This document shows, piece after piece, positions 10,636 to 22,154 of a stretch of 64,000 nucleotides of DNA (within the stretch, counting starts at the first letter, position 1; each line of letters opens with the position of its first letter). The position numbers were made by a program, and so were the translations under genes. A model generated the notes under the pieces. It was given only the letters and a program-made list of their open reading frames with translations. It was not told the origin of the DNA and did not search any database. The stretch lies in NCBI GenBank assembly GCA_027475525.1, contig JAMWFC010000051.1, positions 2,460,451 through 2,524,450 of the forward strand. The letters are read 5' to 3'. This stretch comes from Macrolepiota albuminosa (taxonomy: Eukaryota; Basidiomycota; Agaricomycetes; Agaricales; Agaricaceae).

Positions 10636-12249
10636 TTAATCTTTCTTTTCCCCGTCTTGGCGATGCCCAGTGATCTTGGAGAAATGATCCATAGCGTAGT
10701 TCGCATGTGCCAACTGAACATCAGCGTTTGGTTAGGAGTCACTAAAACGAAAGAGACGGTTACACGCACCCACTGCGCAAAGTCGCGGAAGAAGCTCGGC
10801 ATGTGCTGCAGGTATGGTGTTAGCGTCACATAAAAGGGTATGCTGATATGCTGGGAGTCTTGTTCATCCAAAACTGCAATTATACGCTTTACTACAGCTA
10901 CGGGCTGGATACTGGGGAAAAAGAACTTGGAGAACACAGTATCGGGCATAGAAAAAGTCTTGAACAAGGGTGTTAAGATGTGTCCAGGCGTAACCAATGT
11001 GGTCCGAATTTTGGGACATTTATATCTGAAGTTGTGATGAATACATTGGTCGTTATAGATTAAAGGAAGTACTCACTTGACATCGAGTTCGTATCGCAGA
11101 GATTCATTTAAAGAGGTCACTGCCGCTTTTGAGGCGCAGTAATCAGCTAAAAGAAATTGTGAGTAATAACAGCCGAATGAAGTGTCTATTGCGGTACGTA
11201 CTCAACCTTGGTGTACCGATGTAACCTAAGACGGAGGATACAGTGACCTTCGAACAGTCAGAGAAGGAAGTGTAGGGAAGGTAGACATTCCTACAATATG
11301 ACCAGTCTTCCTCTGTATCATTGCCGGAAGGAACGCCTTTAGAGTCCAAAAATGGGCTAAAGTATTCACAGAGAAAGTCCTAGCATTTCGGATGAGTAAC
11401 CGGAGACAGAGGGTAGAATTTGACGGACTGGCGGATATCCGCAGGATCCAAGTCAAGAATAAGTTTTCCTTGTACGACGCCTGCGTTGTTAACGAGAATT
11501 GTTGGCTCGCCGATCTGTGTAGAAGGTATTTAGCTTGGTGAACCAAACGGGTTCTATGTGCTATGCACCTCTTCAATGACTCTTTTTGACACAGTCTCAA
11601 CTTCCTCCCACTTGGAAACGTCACACTTGTAATACGTGATGTTATCTGTGCTCAAAGGAATCAAACAAGATAATTTCCACAGTATAAAAAGTCTTACGGT
11701 TTTCAGTAACAATTGGCTTCATGTCGAGGACAACTACAGTGACATTGCGGACCGCGAGAGTATTGGCTAAGAGCTCGCCAACGCCCGAGGATCCTGTCTA
11801 AGTTGAACAACACATAAGTGGAAGCGGAAGAATGACGGACCCCCCGTAATCACAACAATTTGTTCACCCCAGTCAAGTTTGGCTGGGCCAAGAAAGAGAC
11901 TTCGTTGATTTCGATATAGTCTTGAGCACCATTTGATAAACCCTGAGAGAAACTGAGAATATTTGCGAACATGATACCATTTAATGCAAACTTACAGAAT
12001 GCTGAGACCAAGGCCCAATAAATGGATGTGTACACAACGATGGGGTTAGTTATTTTGGTTCCTTGGAAGACATAGAAAACGGGAATGAAGGACAGAAAGA
12101 AAGGACCTGAGATTGCTGAGCCTTAGAAAGGTTATTCACCGGTGGAATTCCAACTGACCGAAAAGAGTGTGTTCCAGCACTTTTATGAAAATGTCGAAAT
12201 CTAAGGAGTCGAAGATTGGAGAAACATCCAAAGAACTTTCTGAAGACAT
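10636..12249 (-). CDS. Short-chain dehydrogenase/reductase (retinal SDR type)
   Basis: NAD(P)-dependent oxidoreductase of the classical SDR fold, spread over many short exons. From ATG 12249: a hydrophobic N-terminal region, then FLGPAKLDWGEQIVVITG leading into TGSSGVGE (the TGxxxGxG cofactor loop), YYKCDVSKW, ILVNNAGVVQGK (NNAG motif), HFWTLKAFLPAMIQRKTGHIV, the catalytic YCASK (Tyr-Lys) and VTPGHILTPLF. The last intron joins FAQW to LAHANYAMDHF; stop TAA at 10636-10638. The layout matches fungal membrane-anchored retinol/steroid-dehydrogenase-like SDRs; the substrate cannot be told from sequence. Divergent from the small gene at 12499. Confidence 0.88.
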
Positions 12250-12498
12250 GATGGGTCTGGAGCGTATGGTTTAGCAAGCGAGCGAGTCTAGCTTTAACTG
12301 TTTTATCAGTTAACGTTCTTATGGAAAGAATTGAGTAGTATGCTTGGGAAAACCTCGTAACAAATGATGGTCGTTTTATGTACTTATATACATGAACACA
12401 GAATCAAACGGTGAAACACGGTCTTCCTTCCTGATCGTAACCATGGAGACAGAAAACCGTGCGAACAGTTTGGAATCGACTGGTATCTTTCTACTACC

Positions 12499-12705
12499 AT
12501 GGACGCACCTCTTCATCCTCCTATTCGTCTCCAGCCAGTCTCTTCACGGCCAATCAATGCCGAGGACACAAAACGCATTCTTGGAAGATTCATCGATGAC
12601 CTTCAGGAACGTGGCTTAGTAGCCCAAGGAGGAAATACAGCAATGACTGTTCAGCTACAGAAAATGCGAGATGCATTACACGAGGAACCGAAGATAAAGG
12701 ACTAA
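12499..12705 (+). CDS. Small hypothetical protein, 68 aa
   Basis: Compact frame whose second half looks like a real helical protein: INAEDTKRILGRFIDDLQER then GLVAQGGNTAMTVQLQKMRD and a charged end. It has coding-like composition and no low complexity. An upstream ATG at 12442 in another frame might form a first exon. It lies 250 bp from the divergent dehydrogenase start. I do not recognise the family; no signal peptide or membrane segment. Confidence 0.5.
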   Translation: MDAPLHPPIRLQPVSSRPINAEDTKRILGRFIDDLQERGLVAQGGNTAMTVQLQKMRDALHEEPKIKD

Positions 12706-13617
12706 GTAGTTCGTCAATCGATCTCTTTTATCTTTGAAATGCTGAACGTCATGTTCAATTAGTTGCCAAGGCAGAACAACCTCAGCGTGTCCAATGAAAT
12801 AATTCAAAAGTCTCTTTCTGTAGTCTACCCTTTGGCTACCCGAGGACCCAAAGAAATGATACTCTTAATCATCATTCTGTGTAACCTGCCTTGTCATTGT
12901 TGTTCGTCTCAAGCAACCGTCTCGGTATACTCTGCATGATAGAAAAAGAAGGATACAGTTCAACTTAACGCACGCGGTTTATTCAGGCTTTTCTACAGCT
13001 GTCCTGCTTTCGTCTTCTGGAAACTGGATCCGTTGTTCATGCGCCAGTAGCGATATTCACAAATATAGTTTCTATGGTGTGCTGAGAGAGATGGTTTGCT
13101 TGCAAACTGACAAGCTTGAGATCAATTTAGACATTCTAGCAAAAATGTTGGGGTCTATAATTATGTCTTCCACCTTATTTCAGCCCTGTCATCTCAACCA
13201 CTATATAATGTCGTTCGGTTTTTTTTGTCGACGAACGATCTCGTCTTATTGCTTTTCAATTAGATCTGCAATGGGAAACGCCGCAGGCGGGTCGTTTGCC
13301 GACGTCCAAAACATTCTGCAAGTGTCTGAATGTGACTTAGACTTTAATCCCTTGTGCTCGTCATCACCTGCCGTTGTCAACAGAACTCTTTGAGTGACGA
13401 TTTATTTGGTCATATGGTATCAATACGCGAACCTTCAGGACCACAACTAGAAATTTTCCTTGTAGCAGATAGGGACTGAGGATAGCCATATATCTGTCCT
13501 GGCCCCGGTCTATGACAGGGAATCGTTAAGCGTGAGCATCATTCTTTTTTTTCTCAGTTGCAATTCAGTAGATCATAATCTCACACAAGTTCGCAGGTTT
13601 CCGCATCTTGTACTCAA

Positions 13618-14174
13618 ATGGAGTGTTCCGTGCACGTGTCTTCACAGCCGTGGAATAACTCTTCCTTGCTGTTAGGACGAGAACTCCCAGACACATTTAA
13701 CATCTCTTCAAACCCATCTGACGTGTCCGAACTTGATGCCATTTTTTCCAAGGTTAATGGGGAAGTTCTTGCTCACCAAGAACAAAACAAGGTATTAATA
13801 TGCCATGCATATATTCGGGCATGCGGCCAATGACCATGTTTCTTCAGGTTGAATCTACATTTGAAGAAAAAGAGCTTGTATTGAGTCGACAATCCGATGG
13901 TTCAGAAGCTGAGGGATCAGTGGTAATAATCGACTCTTTTCTCCTTTCATGCGACCTGACTTTCGTTTCTTCAGACTATGGCAGAGTAACCTTATCTCCT
14001 GCCCAAGTTACACCAAAATCGCTTGAACCCGAGCAGATGGATGGATACCAATGCGCCGAGGTATCTATGAATCTCACCTCTTCTGTGGAAGTTTTACAGG
14101 TTTTCCCAAAGGACGGCGTACATCCTGTTCAGTTGGTTCATGTTCAAGAGTCGCGTGAGAGTAACGCGTCCTAG
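13618..14174 (+). CDS. Hypothetical spliced protein
   Basis: Exon 1 from ATG 13618 (MECSVHVSSQPWNNSS ... VLAHQEQNK) ends at a good donor before an intron whose acceptor lies near 13848, joining to VESTFEEKELVLSRQSDG. Further exons appear to give DYGRVTLSPAQVTPKSLEP and VFPKDGVHPVQLVHVQ with stop TAG at 14172-14174. The junction near 13920-13976 does not keep frame with the available donors, so there may be an error. An earlier ATG at 13271 (MGNAAGGSFADVQNILQ) may belong to the same gene. No domain recognised. Confidence 0.35.
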
Positions 14175-14955
14175 GTCATTCTTATCTCGGAGGACCTTCT
14201 GTTTCTAGTCACAACATATGCAGATGCATCGAATGTTCGTATCATTTCTATGCTTAGTTCACGGTCTTGATGTGGCAGCACAGCTTGCTCAACAATATCT
14301 GGAACTTACGAAGGAAATCCTCAGCTATGCCAACAAGTATTCAGCCTTAACACAGTTCGACTACTGTCGCTAAGTCTGTACCATCTTGATAGGCCACATT
14401 GGGCCACAGCGTCACTTGAAATTGAAAAGCTGCTCACACGAAGACCTTGCAACGGTGAAATCGCTGCTTCCAGGAAATCTGCTAAGGCACGGCGTCACCA
14501 TTAATCATTCGTTTCGAAGTGTTCGTCAAAATAGACATAGCTCGCTCTGCATCATGGTTGAGGGATGAACATCGTGAACCTCCGCCACAAAATAAAGGGA
14601 ATCGCAAAAGTGATTGTCTTATTTCCAGGATTCCTCTGGTAAACGATTATACATCTAAAAGCATTGGATACTTGAGGCAGCAACGAAGATACAGATACCT
14701 TTATGTTCCAGACCCAAGATTTGTGTTGTGGACTCTCAACACTACCGTGGTCATTTCTCCTTCAGGACACTCCGACGTTAGCGCACATCAAGAAATGACA
14801 GATAATTGTGGAACGACCGGCGCCAATTTCTGGAAGGACATCCCGAACGACGCACCAGATGTGTCCCCTGACGATTCGTATCAGCAGGCACCATTCGAGT
14901 CGGGATCGGACCGACCGAGTCGATACGTCATCTCCTCATATTATTGGCCCTAATT

Positions 14956-15109
14956 CGGAACAACACAGGACATCTCGCCGAGTCCACAAATAATAGGTAT
15001 CTGATTTCAATATGGCTACCTTGAGATACTTGCGGAACAACACAGGACATCTCGCCGAGTCCACAAATAATAGGTATCTGATTTCAATATGGCTACCTTG
15101 AGATACTTG
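14956..15109. repeat. 77-bp perfect tandem duplication 6
   Basis: Copies 14956-15032 and 15033-15109 are identical and adjacent. Confidence 0.95.
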
Positions 15110-15455
15110 ACGACGTTCGATCGGGGAAGTCACAAGATTTTGTCCAGTTTATTAGTTGGGGCGTTTAAAGTATCTGTAATGCCTTCTGAGCTTTTCACTT
15201 GCTAACGTCGAGCAATAGAAAAGCCTGAGGACCCTAGGTAACAGGTTCCGTAGATTGACATGTTCGGTTCCCCACAGCAGTAAAACCCGAGTAGATCCAG
15301 AGAGGGTTTGCCGAAGAATCCTCGACGCCTAAACTACGCTCTGACGGGTACCCTTTCCATGATATTCAAATTCAAGCAGTCAACAGACCAGACCACAAGT
15401 TGCTGCCGGCACTCCATACTGTTACCCATTCGACTCTAAACTAGATTTGTCTTTG

Positions 15456-15609
15456 GCTTCACAATCACGAGGAGCTTACATGATTGATAACACTGTTTGC
15501 GGTTTAGCTAGTGACTGGTTCCAGTTCAGCAAGCTTCACAATCACGAGGAGCTTACATGATTGATAACACTGTTTGCGGTTTAGCTAGTGACTGGTTCCA
15601 GTTCAGCAA
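15456..15609. repeat. 77-bp perfect tandem duplication 7
   Basis: Copies 15456-15532 and 15533-15609 are identical and adjacent. Confidence 0.95.
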
Positions 15610-15666
15610 AGACTGGTTTCCCGAAAGTGCTGCTGATGCGTCGAACACATATGATCCCTTGGTACC

Positions 15667-15820
15667 TGCTGCTGATGGTAACGGTGGTCACATAACTCGG
15701 AACACAACTGTTAGGGCGAGGACGTCATACGAACCGCTCGACATGCTGCTGATGGTAACGGTGGTCACATAACTCGGAACACAACTGTTAGGGCGAGGAC
15801 GTCATACGAACCGCTCGACA
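15667..15820. repeat. 77-bp perfect tandem duplication 8
   Basis: Copies 15667-15743 and 15744-15820 are identical and adjacent, only 57 bp after duplication 7. Confidence 0.95.
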
Positions 15821-16207
15821 TCACGAATTGGTTCGGGAGCACCCGGTCGAGATAACTTTCTCGGAAGCGGCCCGAGGTCCGAGGATGAGATAAACTAGAG
15901 TGCACTTGGCGTTCGCGGGAAGGTTTACCGACCCAGACGGAAGTGTTTGCTGATACATATGTAATAGAGACCCAGTTTTGTCGAAGAATAGTGAGAGAGG
16001 GCGTAAGTGAGGACGGACGTGACTCTTGAGTCTCCTCGAGGCAGCCCCGCCATAGTCAGCACGGTCCGAGAGATGTGAACCCGGACCGATCGGGTGGCAA
16101 CTGAAGGCTGAAAAAATCCAATTATCATCAATCATTAATCAACGTCAATCGATATTAGCTTCCACCTCTTTTTTCAAAAACTCAAACGATGTTGAACCCC
16201 TCTGTAC

Positions 16208-16361
16208 CCTCTGATATGATAATATTGAGAATACCGAAGCCGATCATCAGGAGAACAACATCGTTACTCGGCCCGGTCGCCGGTCCTCTGATATGATAAT
16301 ATTGAGAATACCGAAGCCGATCATCAGGAGAACAACATCGTTACTCGGCCCGGTCGCCGGT
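16208..16361. repeat. 77-bp perfect tandem duplication 9
   Basis: Copies 16208-16284 and 16285-16361 are identical and adjacent. Confidence 0.95.
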
Positions 16362-16740
16362 CATTAAGTCCTCGATTGTTGATCCGTCCAATATGTTTTA
16401 TCGCAGAGCTAAGAAAAGGTTTCATAACACCGACAATCTGGAAAATTTACATTGTAAGGCATATGATTGAATTAGAACGTTAGTTGCATGCGGAGTTATC
16501 GATGGCTTCTACCCTCTTCTAGCGCATACTCAGGGCAGGGTTCAAGTAATAGTAGAGCTCAAGAAAGATCATCAGCGGAACTAAGCCATGTCGGGGAAAG
16601 AGAGAAGGTATGTCTGTAATGTGATTCTACCTGGGGTGGTATCTTTGAAGGTACTGCCATGATAGTTTAAAATTTAAAGTTGGACGTTTTCACTGAAGGC
16701 ATGATTGATTCACTTGGGGCAACACATACTGATTGGGAAC

Positions 16741-17398
16741 TTACGCGGCTTTCCCAACGACATTACCCGCGGGACTATACAAACAAACATAGTAGGTTGC
16801 TGCACCAGTGTGGTGGCCGAGGAGGTCGTTACATGTCGCTCGAGCGCAGCCGACCTCAGTCGTCGATTTCCACACAAGCTGCGTGAAGTGGTTAAACGTC
16901 GGCTTTGCCGGGTCGTAATGGACTGGAAGCGCCCAACGTCAAATTACATTCGGGACGTATACGGACGCGAACAACACACCTTCATCTTTCGCAAACTGCT
17001 TGATCGCGGTGGTGATATCGAAAAGGCCGGTTGCGGCAGTATGAAGTTCTCCGTACAGGGTTTCATCGAGCTTTCCTTCTGTCAGCTTGAATTCGCAAGC
17101 ATCAGCCCAAAGTTCCGCTTTTGCGGCGTAGACAGGGTTTCATCGAGCTTTCCTTCTGTCAGCTTGAATTCGCAAGCATCAGCCCAAAGTTCCGCTTTTG
17201 CGGCGTAGAAAGGGACCACGTTAGTGCAGTGGCGTTATGTGTTTTCCGAATAACGTTATGAGCATTAAGGAAGGTATTGATCTGGGCTGCAGAACCGCGT
17301 CTCAAAAGCGAGTGAGCCGGAGATGCATGGCCGAAGGCATGAACGACCGGAAATAGGATAGAGACCGCAAGTAGAAAGTAGGAGGAGAATAATAACAT
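16741..17398 (-). CDS. Secreted CAP/PR-1 (SCP domain) protein
   Basis: Secreted cysteine-rich CAP-superfamily protein of the PRY/PR-1 type, known in yeast to bind sterols and lipids. ATG 17398 starts a clear signal peptide (MLLFSSYFLLAVSILF), then a Kex2-like LLRR site. The CAP domain follows: NTFLNAHNVIRKTHNATALT, ELWADACEF, and after an intron at 16923-16979 the signature NHFTQLVWKSTTEVGCA, with YYVCLYSPAGNVVG near the end and stop TAA 16741-16743. Frame is lost by one base just after ALTWS at about 17209, exactly where a 77-bp duplication ends in a short T run; this is probably an assembly error rather than a pseudogene. The duplication 17055-17208 also repeats coding sequence. Confidence 0.85.
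17055..17208. repeat. 77-bp perfect tandem duplication 10
   Basis: Copies 17055-17131 and 17132-17208 are identical and adjacent, inside the CAP gene. Confidence 0.95.
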
Positions 17399-17926
17399 TA
17401 TAAGGGGAAAAGAGCGTGAGCCTGAGGTCCGAGATAGGAAGAAGAAATTGGTGGACAATGATGGATGAGTGATTGATTTTTACGCGATCACTGATAGGAA
17501 ATGGAGACTTCTACTCGTTAGCAATCTATAAATTTTGGCTGATTTGTTGATAAGTATCTTTGGCATGGCTTAGGGAGGATATCTCGGTGATCAAAGACAG
17601 CACACTTTGGCCTGACTGAAGACTGTGGCAAATCATAATGGCATTCGCCAGATAAACACAATGAGATTAGTCCTTTTGAGGTAATGTCACTCTTGGAACA
17701 TGATAATATCTTATTTAGTATCCGGAACAAAGAAATCGTTGATCTTCATGTGTTTTCCATTCCCATGCATGGAAAGATGAAAAGATGTATCATTTGGGCC
17801 TGGGAGGCTGTCAGGCTACGACCTCGGAGCAAATAGCGGTGATGCCAACGGTAAAGTTTGTGATGTGTGATCATCAAGACTAGGAAGCCATTCAAACTCC
17901 AAGTTCATGCTGAGATACAGTAAGTC

Positions 17927-18472
17927 CTAAATGGGACGTATATTGTATTCCTGCTTGAATGAATCGAGATCTTGCTCTTTGGACTTGTACTGCTCCGTTA
18001 GGTTTGCGACAGCTTTGCGTATCTGCCAGACAAGGTTAAACTCAGTTAGCAGAGGGTGGTGGGCTGAACAGACCCCGTCACGAGTTGTAACCAGTGTAGG
18101 GACAACATCTTTAACCGTCCGTTCGACGAGGACACCACCGATCAGGCGGAAGCATTTGCGATCGGGCTCTTCCTCTAACGCGTCGTTCAGAGTAGTGAGC
18201 ACGAGACTACATTGAAAAGGGGATGAGATACTGGCGATGGGAAGAAGACGGTGTAGACTGGCCTGTGCTCATCGGTCTGTTGCTCGAGTTCTCCTATCTT
18301 GCCTGCGAGAGCTTGCAGCTCATTCTGTATGCGGACATAGGATTGCTGAATTTCTGGCTGATCAATGTATTGAACAAGATGAGGAGACGGGAGTAAGAGG
18401 AGGATGCAGACCCTGATCTGTGAGGGCAGGCGCCTTTGCCTTTGACTTTGAAGCTTGCGATGATGAGGACAT
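17927..18472 (-). CDS. GIM4: Prefoldin subunit 2
   Basis: Subunit of the hexameric prefoldin co-chaperone that hands unfolded actin and tubulin to the CCT chaperonin in the cytosol. From ATG 18472: a Ser/Ala/Lys N-terminus, then EIQQSYVRIQNELQALAGKI (first coiled-coil helix), a short hairpin with CFRLIGGVLVERTVKDVVP, and the second helix IRKAVANLTEQYKSKEQDLD; stop TAG 17927-17929. There are three introns; the middle one begins GCCAGT and seems to be a GC-AG intron. Divergent from NDUFS8 with about 190 bp between starts, about 110 bp once duplication 11 is collapsed. Confidence 0.93.
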
Positions 18473-18523
18473 GTTTTGAGTTCCTGCTACTGTGATTGGT
18501 CAGATTGTGTGACAAATGTGACC

Positions 18524-18677
18524 CTTACGGTCCCGGGTCACCTCCTCAACCCTTCGTCGCTGTTGGTAACGTCGACGCTGACCATGTCTTTCGCACGACA
18601 CTTACGGTCCCGGGTCACCTCCTCAACCCTTCGTCGCTGTTGGTAACGTCGACGCTGACCATGTCTTTCGCACGACA
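18524..18677. repeat. 77-bp perfect tandem duplication 11
   Basis: Copies 18524-18600 and 18601-18677 are identical and adjacent. They duplicate the shared prefoldin/NDUFS8 promoter and the NDUFS8 start codon (second ATG at 18584). Confidence 0.95.
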
Positions 18678-19811
18678 CTGCTTCATCGTGGGTCTACAAC
18701 CTCGTATTTCCCTTGCGCCTCGCTCTTCTTCGGCCCGTCAGCCATTCTCGCTCACCGTCTGCTCTCCACATCCGCTGTTCTCCGGGCGAGATACACCCAT
18801 CCACCTAATAATTATGACGATCTCAAAAGTGACCTGTCAGAGCATTTGAATCACCATGCTCCTCCACCAGAGCCTATTTACGACGCTCAAGGGCATGAAC
18901 TCAATCCTTACCAGAACGGACCTTCTGCTATTGACAAGGCAGTTCACTTGTTTTTCTTCACAGAGATCATTCGCGGTCGGCATCTCAATCTACAAATGTC
19001 AAGGATTCAATTAAACTTTCAATAGGAATGTGGATCGTTCTTGAGAACTTTTTCCGACCTCCTTACACCATAATGTCAAGGATTCAATTAAACTTTCAAT
19101 AGGAATGTGGATCGTTCTTGAGAACTTTTTCCGACCTCCTTACACCATTATGTACCCATTCGAGAAGGGTCCGCTCTCCCCCCGCTTCCGTGGAGAACAT
19201 GCCCTACGACGTTATCCTAGTGGTGAAGCGCTGCATTGGTACGGTACTCCTTTAACAAGGTGCAATCCAATGCTCAAGTTGTTCGGTAGCTTGCAAGCTT
19301 TGTGAAGCAATCTGTCCTGCCCAGGCCATCACAATTGAAAGCGAAGCCCGATTGGATGGCTCGAGAAAAACAACTAAATATGGTATGGTTCTTTTTGCCG
19401 CCGCCGCCGCGCTGTTTAATGTTTATACCACAGACATTGACATGACCAAGTGTATCTATTGCGGTTTTTGCCAGCCGCCGCCGCCGCGCTGTTTAATGTT
19501 TATACCACAGACATTGACATGACCAAGTGTATCTATTGCGGTTTTTGCCAGAGGCTTGTCCGGTTGATGCCATTGTCGAAAGTACGTGACTTGCAACTTC
19601 GAGTACTATACACCTGATCGAGCCTCGTTCACAGCTCAAAATCAGGAATTCTCAACAGAAACTCGCGAGGAACTTCTTTATAACAAAGAGAAGCTTCTTG
19701 CGAACGGAGACAGAGCCGAGGCCGAAATCGCTGCGAACCTCCATTGTGCGTTTTTTTTTATCGATGTTCGGACATGACTAACTGCATGCAGCTGATCATG
19801 TTTATCGGTGA
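18661..19811 (+). CDS. NDUFS8: NADH:ubiquinone oxidoreductase 23-kDa subunit (complex I)
   Basis: Complex I subunit carrying two [4Fe-4S] clusters in the peripheral arm. Exon 1 18661-18691 joins across an intron (18692-18741) to give a presequence ending [13 protein letters not shown]. Next come [40 protein letters not shown], then the two ferredoxin motifs [12 protein letters not shown] and CIYCGFCQ(E)ACP; stop TGA 19809-19811. The gene as given is broken: two bases are missing before the first Cys (near 19228), one G is missing at 19551 at the end of a 77-bp duplication, and near 19579 a donor-like GTACGTGAC runs straight into exon sequence as if an intron had lost its middle. Two 77-bp duplications lie inside. 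Loss of an essential gene is unlikely, so these are probably assembly faults. Confidence 0.92.
18995..19148. repeat. 77-bp perfect tandem duplication 12
   Basis: Copies 18995-19071 and 19072-19148 are identical and adjacent, across an intron/exon border of NDUFS8. Confidence 0.95.
19397..19550. repeat. 77-bp perfect tandem duplication 13
   Basis: Copies 19397-19473 and 19474-19550 are identical and adjacent. They begin in a GCC run and repeat the second ferredoxin motif of NDUFS8. Confidence 0.95.
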
Positions 19812-21149
19812 CGGGTGAGAATAGACGGAGTAATTACTTCACACCAGCTTTTTATACAATATCATTCTGTCATTTTTTCTTTCTGTGATGTGCGTGACGT
19901 GACGGCTTCAAACAACTGACCAGCGCACAGCTACCGACATGTTTTCAATGGCGCTGCAATTCTGGTTCGACGTTCCAACAGCCATTTACAGTATGCATTG
20001 GAAACATAGCTTTTAGACGTGTCGCGACATGTTTTTGTTTGTCCATCAGAAATCCAGTGCCTGTATGCTCATAAGACAATAGCCTGGAACTTTTCTTGCT
20101 TTCGAATTTACTTCTTCGGGGCAAGTCTACACGTTGTCAATTGTCTCGCAGCCTCTGACTCGATTTTCACAGAATTATCACACGCGTCGAGTCATTGTTC
20201 TCCAAATTTGTGGCTCAATATAGGACAATATGCATCAAGCAACAACAATCCGAACAACTGTTCAATTATTCTAAGCATTGCATTGTGCTGCGTGTAATCG
20301 GCCGTAAGGATCGGTTTTGTCCACATGTAGGGCTTTTTTCACCGCACCTTCTACTCGGATTCAGAAACGGATAGTTCATTTTGTGTGTATCACTGCTGTG
20401 CTTGTCTCTGCATATCGGTTCGTTCTAGAATCTCAAGAATTATGGAAAAGAAATGTTTCAGGCCAGCCATCCAAACCGTTTGCACAACTTTTTGCCACAT
20501 CAGGTCTTATCACAGTTATCTTAATACAAGTCGTCTTCGAAAGCCTATGTACCCAACCATCACAACTAGTTGTAAAGAAGTGAGAATTTATTACACTCTA
20601 GACCTGTTGAGTATAAATGCTCATTGACAGGTCAGGTCATCTTTTCCAACCATAGAACTCGTTCACATGGCGGGGATCTGTCAACGCGCAGTCCGCTGTT
20701 CGCACTGCTCTATATCGAGTCTCGATGATAACTCGGCACTAGGAAGGGCTGCTATAGATCTCGGGCCCGCTGGGGTTGCTTCCTACACCCCTATTGAAAG
20801 GATCTTGCGGGTTTTGCTCAGGAATCTGGGTGTCCTATACGTACAAGCACACAGCTATCATGGAAATACATGGAATACACGGAAATATGGAGAGTCTTGG
20901 CATGTCCTCGTGTATTTCGCCACAGTCAGCATCCTAGGCCCCGTGGGGTCAGTCACACCAACGCCAATAAAAGCATGGAGTCGTCGTTTTCGGCATGCAC
21001 GGCAGACGATTGGATGGCAGGCAGGCTCCAACTCCGTCAATTTGTCACGCACCCGCGTTGGGTGGTGAATTTGCAGGCCCGGAGGAGTGATGGATATGAT
21101 GTTGTGGTGCTTATGGAGGTGCTTCTGAGCCATGATCCAGAGTTGTTCT

Positions 21150-21303
21150 GTGCCTATCTAGATACGCCCCTTGCCGCAGATCTTTTGGAGTGAATGGTTG
21201 CGTGCTCGTTGGGTTAGTGGCCACGCGTGCCTATCTAGATACGCCCCTTGCCGCAGATCTTTTGGAGTGAATGGTTGCGTGCTCGTTGGGTTAGTGGCCA
21301 CGC
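21150..21303. repeat. 77-bp perfect tandem duplication 14
   Basis: Copies 21150-21226 and 21227-21303 are identical and adjacent. Confidence 0.95.
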
Positions 21304-21812
21304 GCACGCGGCTTTTCTTACCCGGTTAGAGTAACCGAATTCTTAGGGTGTCTTGTCTTACAGACTTTTGGAACCGTCTAGTATGCGATTTCATATCTCT
21401 CGCTCAGCTGAGCCGCCGGCTGATTGCTATGTACGAATGCCATATCCTGGTAAGGCCCTGAAGCCTGACCTGGACCTGTCATCCTGAGCAATTTTTCAGG
21501 GTCCTAAAGGTCCTGCGGCCCTTGTCAGGCATAAGTGTTATTATGTCATTTGTTCTTTGCTCAATTTTCGCCGAGGCGAATCTTTTTCCTTATCACTTCG
21601 TTCCTTTTTCCTTTTGGTAATTTCCAATGGTAGGTAAAGTAAAGTCGGTGGAAAACTTGGGATCGAAACGTAGTTTGTTCGACACCTGTTTGTTGGTCTT
21701 GGTCTTGTGGATGTTATGCATGGTACCATCAGCTGCTTCCATTCTTCATTTTCAGTTGTTTGATGGGGGCTGCGCTGATGTCGATTTCATTTTAGAAAGA
21801 GGTGTGTTGTTG

Positions 21813-21966
21813 TGTTTCCCGGAGCCCCTGACTTCGTGGGTGGTGCGCTATTCTTAATTTGTTTTACGTCTTGCCTTTATCTTACCCTCTGTTTCCCGGA
21901 GCCCCTGACTTCGTGGGTGGTGCGCTATTCTTAATTTGTTTTACGTCTTGCCTTTATCTTACCCTC
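21813..21966. repeat. 77-bp perfect tandem duplication 15
   Basis: Copies 21813-21889 and 21890-21966 are identical and adjacent. Confidence 0.95.
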
Positions 21967-22000
21967 CATGTAGTTGTCCGGCTTTAAGAAAAAAAATGTC

Positions 22001-22154
22001 TCAACGCCACTGAATGACCGTCCTTACCCCTAAGTTACCGGTTACCTCATGTCATCACGTTTTTCTTTTTCATACATTCAACGCCACTGAATGACCGTCC
22101 TTACCCCTAAGTTACCGGTTACCTCATGTCATCACGTTTTTCTTTTTCATACAT
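22001..22154. repeat. 77-bp perfect tandem duplication 16
   Basis: Copies 22001-22077 and 22078-22154 are identical and adjacent, starting 35 bp after duplication 15, as expected if a very short graph edge was joined at both ends. Confidence 0.95.

Larger units (their letters stand above)
14175..16740. other. Low-confidence region with four assembly duplications
   Basis: Only short frames occur. The best is 14519-14953 (with YLYVPDPRFVLWTLNTTVVI), which could be an exon but has no recognised homologue. Four 77-bp duplications are packed here, so the sequence is a string of short graph edges and cannot be annotated reliably. Confidence 0.5.
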
